From the NCBI GenBank assembly GCA_003635255.1, contig PYJC01000069.1, positions 1 to 54,719 of the forward strand: a DNA stretch of 54,719 bases, read 5' to 3'. Of the stretch, positions 36,412 through 43,842 are shown piece after piece. A program made the translations under genes and the position numbers. The stretch comes from Candidatus Poribacteria bacterium (GTDB lineage: Bacteria; Poribacteria; WGA-4E; WGA-3G). Below the pieces are notes generated by a model. It did not search any database. It was given only the letters and a program-made list of their open reading frames with translations, and was not told the origin of the DNA. Numbering within the stretch: the first letter of the stretch is position 1; each line of letters starts with the position of its first letter.

Positions 36412-36587
36412 TTTTATCTCCTCTATTCATGTCATTCAGAATCGGTTTTACCGCTTTGCCCACTCAGAAAATCGATAAATACCTTCTTAAGACAGCAAGG
36501 GCCGATTTTGTCTGAAAATATAAAAAACGAGTATTCTCCGACATCAACACACTTCAATGATAGCAACTTTACAACTTTTGGTAATAA

Positions 36588-36656
36588 GGGAGATGAGGCG
36601 TTGATTTAGACAGGAAATAAGTATAAACTATAACCTCCATTATCGCTACATCTCCC
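36588..36656 (-). promoter_or_regulatory. Conserved intergenic stem structure, unit 2
   Basis: GGGAGATG (minus strand 36656-36649) pairs with CATCTCCC (36595-36588), an eight-pair perfect outer stem. Flanking bases resemble unit 1 (cttagataa, gcacggcaaatgtccagtcg), but the inner stem differs. Lies between peptide 2 and its TolB gene. Confidence 0.5.
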
Positions 36657-36748
36657 AACTTAGATAAGCACGGCAAATGTCCAGTCGTTTTCAAACGGGT
36701 GCTCAGTGATTAACAACTTGAACATTTATCATGCTGTAACCCCCAATA

Positions 36749-37066
36749 TTATGGCTTTTGCCAGCATGAGATACCTGGGAACATAGATAGATCCCTATGC
36801 CAGCAGTCATACGAGTCCTGTGAACAACCTTGATAAGGCTCGTTTGCTATTTCATCGTAACAATGGCAACACCAGTCGTTTTCATGACAGCCAACTCCAC
36901 ACCAGTTTGCCTCTGCGTTAGGGGCACTGAAGAGTATACTTGCTAATGATGTCGCCCCGATGAAGGCGGCGGCGGTAAACGCGCTTTGGCTTCCGACTTT
37001 ACCTTCTTCACCCATGATAAAGTGGGATACCTTACGGTTCACCTGTGTGTGTAAATGACTTCGCAT
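36749..37066 (-). CDS. Cys-rich RiPP-like precursor peptide 2
   Basis: 105 aa. Of two nearby ATGs (37072 and 37066) the second keeps the ten-base spacing to GGAGG seen in unit 1 and yields the conserved MRSHLHTQ start. Leader residues 1-40 are identical to peptide 1 except for one or two positions (S-H-F-I-M-G-E-E-G); the Ala-x-Ala region reads APNAEA. Mature part: eight Cys, W-C-G-V-G-C-x5-C-C-H-C-Y ... G-C-x5-D-C ... G-I-S-C-W ending Gln-Lys-Pro. Compared with copy 1 the loops differ while the Cys positions hold, the pattern expected for diversifying products. Inference: secreted Cys-rich peptide. Confidence 0.8.
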   Translation of the reverse strand: MRSHLHTQVNRKVSHFIMGEEGKVGSQSAFTAAAFIGATSLASILFSAPNAEANWCGVGCHENDWCCHCYDEIANEPYQGCSQDSYDCWHRDLSMFPGISCWQKP

Positions 37067-37101
37067 ATCCATCTCACCTCCTTTGTTTTTCGATTTTCCG
37101 C

Positions 37102-37119
37102 CTATCCATGAGTGGATAG
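37102..37119 (-). promoter_or_regulatory. Leader hairpin before peptide gene 2
   Basis: CTATCC / GGATAG as in unit 1; the loop is different (atgagt on plus) while all six pairs are kept, which favours selection on the structure. It sits just upstream of the ribosome site. Confidence 0.5.
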
Positions 37120-37133
37120 ACAGGAAGCCCTTA

Positions 37134-37152
37134 CCAACTTCACAAAAGTTGG
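37134..37152 (-). terminator. Small hairpin upstream of peptide leader 2
   Basis: CCAACTT / AAGTTGG with a five-base loop, the same stem as at 35320-35338 with one changed loop base. Lies between TolB unit 3 and peptide gene 2. Confidence 0.4.
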
Positions 37153-37268
37153 AAACTCCTAACCCCGTAATATGAGGCACTGTAGATTCTTGATATTCTA
37201 ATTTCAACCCGCGACGCACTTATGCCGTTCTATGTAGATTCAATCTTCCCTTATCCGATGAACCTCAT

Positions 37269-38246
37269 TTAGTCGTGGACAGACTGCTTCAGTCTGCCCC
37301 ACAAAGTCGTGTATGTATTGGCCGTCGGAGAGACAGAAAAAAAACCTACTGGCACCCCCGTCGGATCCTGATCCTTCGTCACATGGCGGGTCAATCTGCG
37401 GCGCTTGTCTATAACGCGATTGGCTCCTTCCACATCCATGATATAGATGTCATCATTTGCTTCCAACTTGGAATGGAAAACAATCGATTGACCATCAGGT
37501 CCCCAGACTGGAGACCAATCCACTGCCGGATGATGCGTCAATCTGCGGACCTTTCCGCCGTCCGCATTCATGATATAGATGTCTCTATTTCCTATAAGTG
37601 CAGTACTAAAGGCGATCTGCTTTCCATTCGGAGACCATGCCGGGACATTGTCCGCCTGCGGTTCGTTTGTCAGGCGTTTGAGGTTGCCACCATCGGCATT
37701 CATCACATAAATGTCAACGTTCTTTGCCCACTTGGCAGCAAAAACAATTGATTGACCATCGGGCGACCAATCCGCGTTGTAGTTGTTATCTCTTTCGTGC
37801 GTCAACCGTTGGAGATTCTCGCCACTGGGTTCGATTTTGTAGATATCAATCGGCCCTGCTCTATTAGAGTCAAACGCAATCCATCGCCCATCAGGCGACC
37901 ATGCCGGATTATCGTCTCGTGCTGGATGGTTTGTTAATCGGTGGAATACTTTCGTCGGCAGATATATCACATATATTTCCAGATTGCCATCCCGATTGGA
38001 AACATAAGCCATCCTCTGTCCATCCGGCGAAAAAGTTGGATCAAACTCATCCGCTGGATCGTCTGTCAGCTGCTCAAGATTCTTGCCATTTATATCCATC
38101 ATGTAAATGTCGTAATTTCCACTCCGCTTAGAACTAAAGGCAATATACGGAACATCAGGCGCGGACACACAAAGGTTCACTGCCAATAATAAATGCCCTA
38201 ATAGGATTGTCGTACCTAACACAATATAGGCAAATTTACCTATCAT
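37269..38246 (-). CDS. Secreted TolB-like beta-propeller, unit 3
   Basis: 325 aa from the ATG at 38246, which follows GGAGGAAATAAA; an in-frame start 16 codons earlier lacks a ribosome site. Signal peptide GKFAYIVLGTTILLGHLLLA. Blades include FSPDGQRMAYVSNR, WSPDGRWIAFDSNR, WSPDGQSIVFAAKW, WSPNGKQIAFS and WGPDGQSIVFHSK. It ends VSPTANTYTTLWGRLKQSV, again the C-terminal tag. More diverged from units 1 and 2 than they are from each other, so it is likely the oldest copy of the tandem set. Confidence 0.8.
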   Translation of the reverse strand: MIGKFAYIVLGTTILLGHLLLAVNLCVSAPDVPYIAFSSKRSGNYDIYMMDINGKNLEQLTDDPADEFDPTFSPDGQRMAYVSNRDGNLEIYVIYLPTKVFHRLTNHPARDDNPAWSPDGRWIAFDSNRAGPIDIYKIEPSGENLQRLTHERDNNYNADWSPDGQSIVFAAKWAKNVDIYVMNADGGNLKRLTNEPQADNVPAWSPNGKQIAFSTALIGNRDIYIMNADGGKVRRLTHHPAVDWSPVWGPDGQSIVFHSKLEANDDIYIMDVEGANRVIDKRRRLTRHVTKDQDPTGVPVGFFSVSPTANTYTTLWGRLKQSVHD

Positions 38247-38351
38247 TTTATTTCCTCCACGTATGCCATTCAGAAGTAGCAGATTCTTTACCACTTTGCC
38301 GACTTAGAAACTCAATAAATAGGTTATCAGACCTCGCGATTCTTGGTAAAA

Positions 38352-38417
38352 GGGAGATAGGGCATTGATACAGAGGGAAATTAGGTATAAACCATAATCT
38401 CCGTCATCCCACATCTC
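38352..38417 (-). promoter_or_regulatory. Conserved intergenic stem structure, unit 3
   Basis: GAGAT (minus strand 38417-38413) pairs with ATCTC within GGGAGAT (38358-38352); inner CGGAG/CTCTG pairing is weaker than in unit 1. Surrounding sequence (gcacggtaaac, tttcaaacgg) is recognisably related to units 1 and 2. Lies between peptide 3 and TolB unit 3. Confidence 0.4.
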
Positions 38418-38506
38418 GCTGTTTACATAAGCACGGTAAACATCACGTTGTTTCAAACGGATGATCAACAACCTGAATGTTTACCACCATGTTGTAACCC
38501 CCGATA

Positions 38507-38830
38507 CTACGGCTTTAGCCAGCAAGAGATACCTGGGGAATCTATCTCTACATCCGAGCAGTCATACGTGCCTTGTCTACAACCTTCATAAGGCTCGTTT
38601 AACTCCTCACTCCAACATCCGCAACACCACTTGTCGTCATCACAGTTAATTCCACACCATCCGTTTCCTTCTGCTGATGCATCGGGAGCACCGAGGAGGA
38701 CACCCGCTAATGATGTTGCGCCGATGAAGGCGGCGGCGGTAAATGCGCTTTGGCTTCCGACTTTACCTTCTTCACCAAGAATAAAGCGAGAAACTTTACG
38801 GTTCACCTGTTGGTGTAAATGATTTCGCAT
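38507..38830 (-). CDS. Cys-rich RiPP-like precursor peptide 3
   Basis: 107 aa, ATG 38830 with GGAGG ten bases ahead. Leader MRNHLHQQVNRKVSRFILGE-E-G, hydrophobic stretch, and APDASA at the same place as in copies 1 and 2. Mature part again with eight Cys: W-C-G-I-N-C-x5-C-C-G-C-W ... Y-E-G-C-x5-D-C ... G-I-S-C-W, ending Leu-Lys-Pro. The leader is far more conserved than the core among the three copies, the usual picture for a precursor whose leader is read by a modifying or exporting enzyme. The A24 peptidase gene lies just upstream in the transcript. Confidence 0.8.
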   Translation of the reverse strand: MRNHLHQQVNRKVSRFILGEEGKVGSQSAFTAAAFIGATSLAGVLLGAPDASAEGNGWCGINCDDDKWCCGCWSEELNEPYEGCRQGTYDCSDVEIDSPGISCWLKP

Positions 38831-38864
38831 ATTGATCTCACCTCCTTTCTCTGTTGATTTTCCA

Positions 38865-38884
38865 CCTATCCTTGAATGGATAGG
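38865..38884 (-). promoter_or_regulatory. Leader hairpin before peptide gene 3
   Basis: CCTATCC / GGATAGG, one pair longer than in units 1 and 2 because of a matching change on both sides, with loop attcaa. This paired change supports a conserved structure. Located just before the AAAGGAGG ribosome site. Confidence 0.5.
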
Positions 38885-38919
38885 CAGGAATCTTTAAAAC
38901 TGAAAATCTGAGAATGCTC

Positions 38920-40041
38920 TTAAATTATCGGGGCATAAAATACGCCCCCACTCAGAATTGTTAGAAGTGTTCCCGTTAGGATTATTGGCGCGAAATGCAC
39001 CGAATGTTGAATCGCCAATGTTCCTCCAAAATCTTCAAAACTCCCCGATTCTGCCAATTCCTTGAGCTCTTGCACATCTTCATCAGATAACCCTTCTGGT
39101 GCGGGTGAAACAAGCACATTTTTATCAAAGGAATCTGAAACAACCGCAGATTCTTTTCTATAGGAAACTCCTTCATCTGTCTCAGTGCCTATGATTTTCT
39201 CTGCCGGAATCATACCCTGTTGAAGATCCTTAATTGGCACCAACGTGCTGAGGCACGACATATCTAAATTAAGCATGTAGGTGCTGATGATGGGTAGAAC
39301 CAAACGATAGACCACGGCAAAAAACAGAAACTTTTTCCAATACGCCTGTAGAAGAATTGGATTAAATATTAAAATGACAACGACAGGAATGAAATATACC
39401 GGATAGGTAATATAGGGTTTGATCTGGAATTTTTTTGTGACGCGGTCAAGCACATAGGATAAAATAATTGCCAACACCAGATGAAAAAAGGTGAATCGAC
39501 TTTGCGAGTGATACGCGAAGAATTCGACACAGAGTAAAATTGCCAGAAAACGGAGTAAGGACAATAAATTTTCCGGAAGTTGTTGGACGAATTCTTTAAC
39601 CGGAAACTCCTTGGGAAGTGGAAACGTCTTATGTAACGTGAAGTACTTGACCGCCGTATGGATGATACTATAAATCAAATAGACAATGAACATATTCACT
39701 AAGACAATCAAGGCAGGGTTCGGAATGCCAGAAATGTTTCTACCCCAAACAGAGGGTGGTAATATCATGACAATCCCCCAATAAAGTTTGGCATCTCCGG
39801 GGGCAAGGATACCTAACCAGTAACTTCCGAAGGCGATTAGCCCACCCATCATAAAAACAGATAGACTGGTGCTAATGATTGTTTTCCCCAAGAGGAGCAA
39901 CATCAATTGTGAAATCACACCCGCATACAACAAACCGATTGAGCAGGCGTTTTTAATTTTACCGGTTCTCATATCGGTATATGTTGCCCAGATACAAAAA
40001 CCGACAGCGATTATTGTCAATAAAATATCGTATTTACTCAT
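38920..40041 (-). CDS. A24-type prepilin peptidase-like membrane protease, archaeal-like architecture (copy 1)
   Basis: 373 aa with about eight or nine membrane spans. The first catalytic aspartate is in WATYTDMRTGKIKNACSIG and the second in GILAPGDAKLYWG; both motifs fit the A24 aspartic peptidases that cut prepilin leaders after a Gly. There is no N-methylation domain. After the membrane part come a soluble segment (LVPIKDLQQGMIPAEKIIGT) and an ending SDEDVQELKELAESGSFEDF followed by a last hydrophobic stretch, resembling the C-terminal domain of archaeal FlaK-type preflagellin peptidases. Its ATG overlaps the stop of the glycosyltransferase gene (ATGAGTAA). The neighbouring Cys-rich peptides carry a Glu-Glu-Gly leader, so they are the obvious substrate candidates; this is inference. 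Confidence 0.75.
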   Translation of the reverse strand: MSKYDILLTIIAVGFCIWATYTDMRTGKIKNACSIGLLYAGVISQLMLLLLGKTIISTSLSVFMMGGLIAFGSYWLGILAPGDAKLYWGIVMILPPSVWGRNISGIPNPALIVLVNMFIVYLIYSIIHTAVKYFTLHKTFPLPKEFPVKEFVQQLPENLLSLLRFLAILLCVEFFAYHSQSRFTFFHLVLAIILSYVLDRVTKKFQIKPYITYPVYFIPVVVILIFNPILLQAYWKKFLFFAVVYRLVLPIISTYMLNLDMSCLSTLVPIKDLQQGMIPAEKIIGTETDEGVSYRKESAVVSDSFDKNVLVSPAPEGLSDEDVQELKELAESGSFEDFGGTLAIQHSVHFAPIILTGTLLTILSGGVFYAPII

Positions 40042-41032
40042 GTTCCTTCCTTTCTGTAGTGAGATATGTGAGCATCCTCTCTGTCATTTCTTTATCTTTA
40101 CACATATGATTAAGTGCCACCGAAACCTGATTGTGAGAGTGCGTCTGCATCAGTTCTTTTGCAATCGCTACATTCACAGTTTCAGGCATAAAATCAGGTC
40201 TTTCATACGCGGCTGGAATCGCCTTTCCTTGTATTGGGTCATAGTGGTATCGGAAAAAAGAGGGAAGATTCGTCAATGTGGATTCTGTTTGCAGTAATCG
40301 CTCTCGAAGAGGGATGAAATGGTTTTTGATGGTTTTCGCCGCAGATTCCCACGTGAAACTTCTTCCTTTACGAATTGCTAAATCCCTATAGTGCGCCAGC
40401 AGAGATTGATCCTCCAGTAGTGATGTGAGAGATTTTGAGACAATTTTAGCAGTTTCAGCAGGTGCGGTATTGGCGGCAATTTGGATATACATACCTAAAT
40501 TTTTCATCGTGCTGTTGTCATGTTCCCCGGAAATAATTAGGGGCACCCCACAATATAAAGCACTCGACAGGTAAAACGGATTGGAACCACCAACAGCAGC
40601 ATAATAGCCCAAGTCGGCTGCACTATAAATAACCGGTAAAGCTTGGTAATCTGTGATATCCTCGATCTGAAAGTGTTCAACATTTTCATAGTGGCTACCG
40701 AGTTGGGAATGATTTATACCCCCGACAACGATAAATAGGAACTCCGGATGATTACGGGCAAGGAGATGAACTAAATTCCGATTTTCATAACTTGCATTGG
40801 GGAAAAACAAAAGTATCAGCGGATCTGATTTCATACGCTCATTTTGAAACGCTCCAGCAACTGTTAACTTGGATTCCTGAGCATCTTTTGACGTATAAAC
40901 GTCCCCTTCAACACCTACAGGCAATACTACGACTTTCTCTGTATCAGGGGCAAAATCGGACAAGTAATCTTTCAACCACCACGAATCGACACATAACAGA
41001 TCGCAATCGCGAAGGAGAAAGAATTTATCCAA
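40034..41032 (-). pseudogene. Glycosyltransferase fragment B (C-terminal part of a second GT)
   Basis: About 330 aa of GT-B type sequence without a proper start; the open frame continues upstream to about 41095, where IPTIFYVSSAEPDRQSILDK precedes FFLLRDCDLLCVDSWWLKDY. That part is the end of an N-terminal GT domain, followed by VVVLPVGVEGDVY (domain linker) and a C-terminal domain with DLGYYAAVGGSNPFYLS. The EX7E motif is lost. The preceding gene (40972-42075) enters the same DNA in another frame, and the two pieces contain the domain linker twice. The simplest reading is that two tandem glycosyltransferase genes were fused by deletion. It may be inactive. Confidence 0.6.
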
Positions 41033-42075
41033 AATTGATTGCCTATCCGGTTCGGCACTGGATACATAAAATATCGTCGGAATCCGAGACGAGTAGGCTG
41101 GGGTAATTCCTCTCGCGGCCGTCTCCCGATGTGAAGAAAATTCTCTGGGAAATCGTAGGGACGGTTCTCTTCTATGGAACCCGCTGCCAAAAAGAGAACT
41201 TCTGGCATTAACCGAGCAACATCCATAAAAACACCCGCACCCTTTTCAACCTGAAACCTTGAGATGTATCCAACAATCGGCTTCTCGGTAATTTCAGGTT
41301 TATCCAATAATTCCGCAACCTCCTGCTTTGCCTGTCCCTTATCTTTGGGTTGGAAAAAATCGGTATCCACGCCACAAGGAACAATGTGAAACAGTGAGGT
41401 ATCCTGCAGGAAGGTTGAATACAAGTCAATCGTAGGCTGACTCAGTGTCATGAAAGCATCGAAATTCCGCATTGAAGCATACCAGCGCAGCATTCCATTG
41501 ATGATTCGTCCGTTATCCCCACGTGCTGCGTAAACAGGCAATACAACTGGCACGTGTAGATAATTGAGCAAGGACATCATCTCAAATTCATCAAGATACC
41601 AGAATAAAACACCGTCATAATTTTCTTTGATAATCCTGGAAACAGATGATTTCTCATGAATATTGAAAGGCGTTAGAACCATATTATCCATCTCTTCAAA
41701 TTCTTGGGTTACATGAATTGTGGCGTACTTGGACAATGCTTTAAGCAATTCAGTATGAGCGACAGAGGCACCCAGGGTGTTCCATCTCAATTCTCCATGG
41801 GTTGAATGCATTCTGGGCGCGAGGATTTTTAAGGGCGGCACCTCCAGAGCCCTTGAGAAACTTTGGACCTGAGGCCACTGAAGATAATGGAGACAATTGC
41901 GGATCTCAGATTCGGTGTACTTGTCTGTTAAGTCAGAAACGATCTCCTCAGTATCTGATTCAATTCGCTCAAATACATCCTGAACCAATCCATCAACAGG
42001 TAAAAGTCGATGGTAATCTAAATCTGCTAAATAAGCGTTTTCTTGGAATTCTATAAGTTTGTATCGGTGCACCAT
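40972..42075 (-). CDS. PqqD-like domain fused to GT4-like glycosyltransferase, truncated (fragment A)
   Basis: 367 aa. Residues 1-70 resemble the PqqD-like leader-binding fold (RiPP recognition element): HRYKLIEFQENAYLADLDYH, LLPVDGLVQDVFERIESD, SDLTDKYTESEIRNCLHYLQ. Then a GT-B N-terminal domain (LRWNTLGASVAHTELLKALS), the linker HIVPCGVDTDFFQPKDKGQA and the start of the donor domain (PIVGYISRFQVEKGAGVFMD, LHIGRRPREELP). At about 41100 it leaves the homologous frame and ends in 38 unrelated residues. The missing C-terminal part of the sugar-nucleotide domain includes the usual Glu pair. Start ATG 42075 with GAGGA ahead. Truncated by fusion with fragment B or by an assembly error. Confidence 0.65.
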   Translation of the reverse strand: MVHRYKLIEFQENAYLADLDYHRLLPVDGLVQDVFERIESDTEEIVSDLTDKYTESEIRNCLHYLQWPQVQSFSRALEVPPLKILAPRMHSTHGELRWNTLGASVAHTELLKALSKYATIHVTQEFEEMDNMVLTPFNIHEKSSVSRIIKENYDGVLFWYLDEFEMMSLLNYLHVPVVLPVYAARGDNGRIINGMLRWYASMRNFDAFMTLSQPTIDLYSTFLQDTSLFHIVPCGVDTDFFQPKDKGQAKQEVAELLDKPEITEKPIVGYISRFQVEKGAGVFMDVARLMPEVLFLAAGSIEENRPYDFPENFLHIGRRPREELPQPTRLGFRRYFMYPVPNRIGNQFWINSFSFAIAICYVSIRGG

Positions 42076-42243
42076 TTTTGGTTATCCTCTTTCATAATAC
42101 ACTTTAGCGGGCAGCTAATTTTAAATTACAACCCAACTGTATCTTACAGTCTATTAAAGAGCATTTTTTAGGCGTTTTCGTGCAAAATGTGAGAAAAAAT
42201 GAAAATTTGTGTTTTTCTAAAAATTACAGCAAAATTGTCAAGA

Positions 42244-42321
42244 TTAATGATTTACCAACTATTTATTTTTCTCAAGCAAGATGTGAAACATTCCACGACG
42301 TTTGGTCACAATATAAAACCT
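42244..42321 (-). pseudogene. 3' remnant of a BNR propeller gene
   Basis: The frame reads RFYIVTKRRGMFHILLEKNK, stop, LVNH, stop, against RLYVATKRRGLFHILLTENK-YLVNH at the end of the BNR gene (52352). A TAG replaces the Tyr codon. The match continues past the second stop into non-coding DNA (tgatttacca, gcaaaattgtcaagatt). It sits exactly behind the GHMP kinase stop, so the rest of a BNR gene was replaced or lost by recombination. Shows that the two gene sets had the same 5' neighbour. Confidence 0.75.
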
Positions 42322-43345
42322 AAAAAGACAGAGTGCCCCCCTCATAAGATTGAACCAAGAGTCCCTTAAAGTCGAAACTGAAACGTATGGAGCGTGCCCC
42401 AACCGCCAGAAGTGTTTCTGTAACACTGTTCTGTCTATCTTGTGGACAATAAAACACCAAACACCCGCCACCGCCTGCACCACACGCTTTCCCACCGATA
42501 CTACCGTTGCGTTCAGCAATCTCAAAGAGATGTTCAACTCGCTTTGATGTCACTGACGGATGGAGTTGCTTCTGATAACGCCAATTTTCAGATAGCAAAT
42601 ACCCGAAACAGGACAAGTCCGCTTGACACAAAGCCGCTTTCATTTCTTGCGCGATGCGACGTAAGGCGGAGAGTGCCTCGCGGGTCCGCCGGTTCCCAGA
42701 TTTGTAGGCATCAACCACGTTTTGCAGAATCTCGCCTGAAAAATGGGACTCGCCGGTGTAGACCAAGAGCAACGACTCCTGCAACCGCTGCACTGCCTCG
42801 CTGTTCAGATTTAGCCGCGTAACCACAACCGACTCGCCGTGACAGCGCAAAAAATTCAAACCACCAAAGACACTCGCGTAATGGTCCTGCTTTCCGCAAG
42901 GGATTCCAGTTTCTCGTTCAATTTGATTCGCGATGTCAACGATTTGGTGCGATTTTAATTCCTTACCCGCAAACGTATGCAGTAGACTCACCAAGACAAC
43001 GCCTATCGCACCCGAACCGCCCAAGCCACCGCCTTTCGGGGCCCGGCTATCAAGTGCAAGGCTATATCCATTTCGCTGGCGCACCGTTAAGATAATCGCT
43101 TCTGGTAAACTCAGTCCGTTGACAGTTTCCGACGGAGCCGACTGCAAACAAAATTGCTGTTGAGCGTCAGCACTCTGGAAACTAACAACCTTTCCCGTTT
43201 GAGGCGTTAGTGTCGCCGACGCATAGAGATCAATCGCCGCGTTTAGCACAAATCCATCCGTTTCCATCGCGAAAGGGATCAGATCCGTCCAACCGCCAGC
43301 AAGATCAATGCGCGTCGGAGCCTGAGCATAGAACCGCGTATTCAT
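42320..43345 (-). CDS. GHMP-family sugar kinase (HddA-like)
   Basis: 341 aa from the ATG at 43345, beginning MNTRFYAQAPTRIDLAGGWT, the start typical of heptose-7-phosphate and related sugar kinases. The ATP loop is APKGGGLGGSGAIG, and the third GHMP motif is GGKACGAGGGGCLVFYC. Such enzymes phosphorylate sugars at the anomeric carbon before nucleotide activation. Its presence beside glycosyltransferases suggests supply of an activated sugar donor; the actual sugar is not deducible. The coding end lies at a recombination joint with a BNR gene remnant, so the final few residues (YEGGTLSF) may not be native. Upstream is an ABM-like gene at 100 bases. Confidence 0.8.
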   Translation of the reverse strand: MNTRFYAQAPTRIDLAGGWTDLIPFAMETDGFVLNAAIDLYASATLTPQTGKVVSFQSADAQQQFCLQSAPSETVNGLSLPEAIILTVRQRNGYSLALDSRAPKGGGLGGSGAIGVVLVSLLHTFAGKELKSHQIVDIANQIERETGIPCGKQDHYASVFGGLNFLRCHGESVVVTRLNLNSEAVQRLQESLLLVYTGESHFSGEILQNVVDAYKSGNRRTREALSALRRIAQEMKAALCQADLSCFGYLLSENWRYQKQLHPSVTSKRVEHLFEIAERNGSIGGKACGAGGGGCLVFYCPQDRQNSVTETLLAVGARSIRFSFDFKGLLVQSYEGGTLSF

Positions 43346-43446
43346 ATCAACCGTTCCACTTGTAAAGCTGTCCTGAATCAGACTGCCGGATTGATTGCGT
43401 TCACCAGCCACAGTGATACATCTCTTGATGCCAGAATTTATGTAAA

Positions 43447-43755
43447 CTAAACATCTAAAACAGTGCAATTCCACATAGTTTCAAGGGCGGCATAATTTGC
43501 CATCTTTTTCATAAGCTCTTTGCCTTCCCCACCCCAAAATTCATTTGTCCTTTTTAGATGAATCTCTTGACTTTCCCAGAGTTCTGAGATACAGTAGCCA
43601 GCCCTATCTTGATAGGTATCTAATAGTTCAACCTCCAAGCATCCATGAAGATTTCGTAGAACAGGAAGCCACCGGGTTTCGAGAAATTTCTTCAAATCCT
43701 TCTTTTTCTTTTTCTCCCGCAGTGTGAGGATATAAAAGATTCTTGCTTTCGCCAC
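43447..43755 (-). CDS. Small ABM-like (dimeric alpha-beta barrel) protein, copy 2
   Basis: 102 aa from the GTG at 43755, which has AAAGGAG eight bases ahead; the in-frame ATG eight codons up lies before that ribosome site and is not used. ARIFYILTLREKKKKKDLKK, HGCLEVELLDTYQDRAGYCI and ELWESQEIHLKRTNEFWGGE match the protein at 33466-33750 closely. A five-Lys run distinguishes it. Family members are often heme- or quinol-handling enzymes, but many have no known activity. Being repeated in both gene sets next to cytochrome or peptidase genes suggests a function in the same pathway. Confidence 0.7.
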   Translation of the reverse strand: MAKARIFYILTLREKKKKKDLKKFLETRWLPVLRNLHGCLEVELLDTYQDRAGYCISELWESQEIHLKRTNEFWGGEGKELMKKMANYAALETMWNCTVLDV

Positions 43756-43842
43756 GCTATAACTCCTTTTTTTTTTCATATTCAGACATTCACTAAAACA
43801 AGAAAAATTCCTAATGGTGGTTGATTACGAAGGAACACGCGT

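Noticed and set aside
34944..38830. Peptides as true Flp pilins
   Set aside because: Glu at +5 is missing, the mature parts are Cys-rich and no Tad/T4P assembly genes are present; only the leader resembles pilins.
35270..38900. CRISPR array, because of repeated segments at 35.3, 37.1 and 38.9 kb
   Set aside because: Repeats are about 1.7 kb apart and contain whole genes; no short repeat-spacer units.
40972..42075. Programmed frameshift joining fragments A and B into one enzyme
   Set aside because: The joined product would contain two domain linkers and only part of each GT domain, so a fused remnant or assembly join is more likely than recoding.
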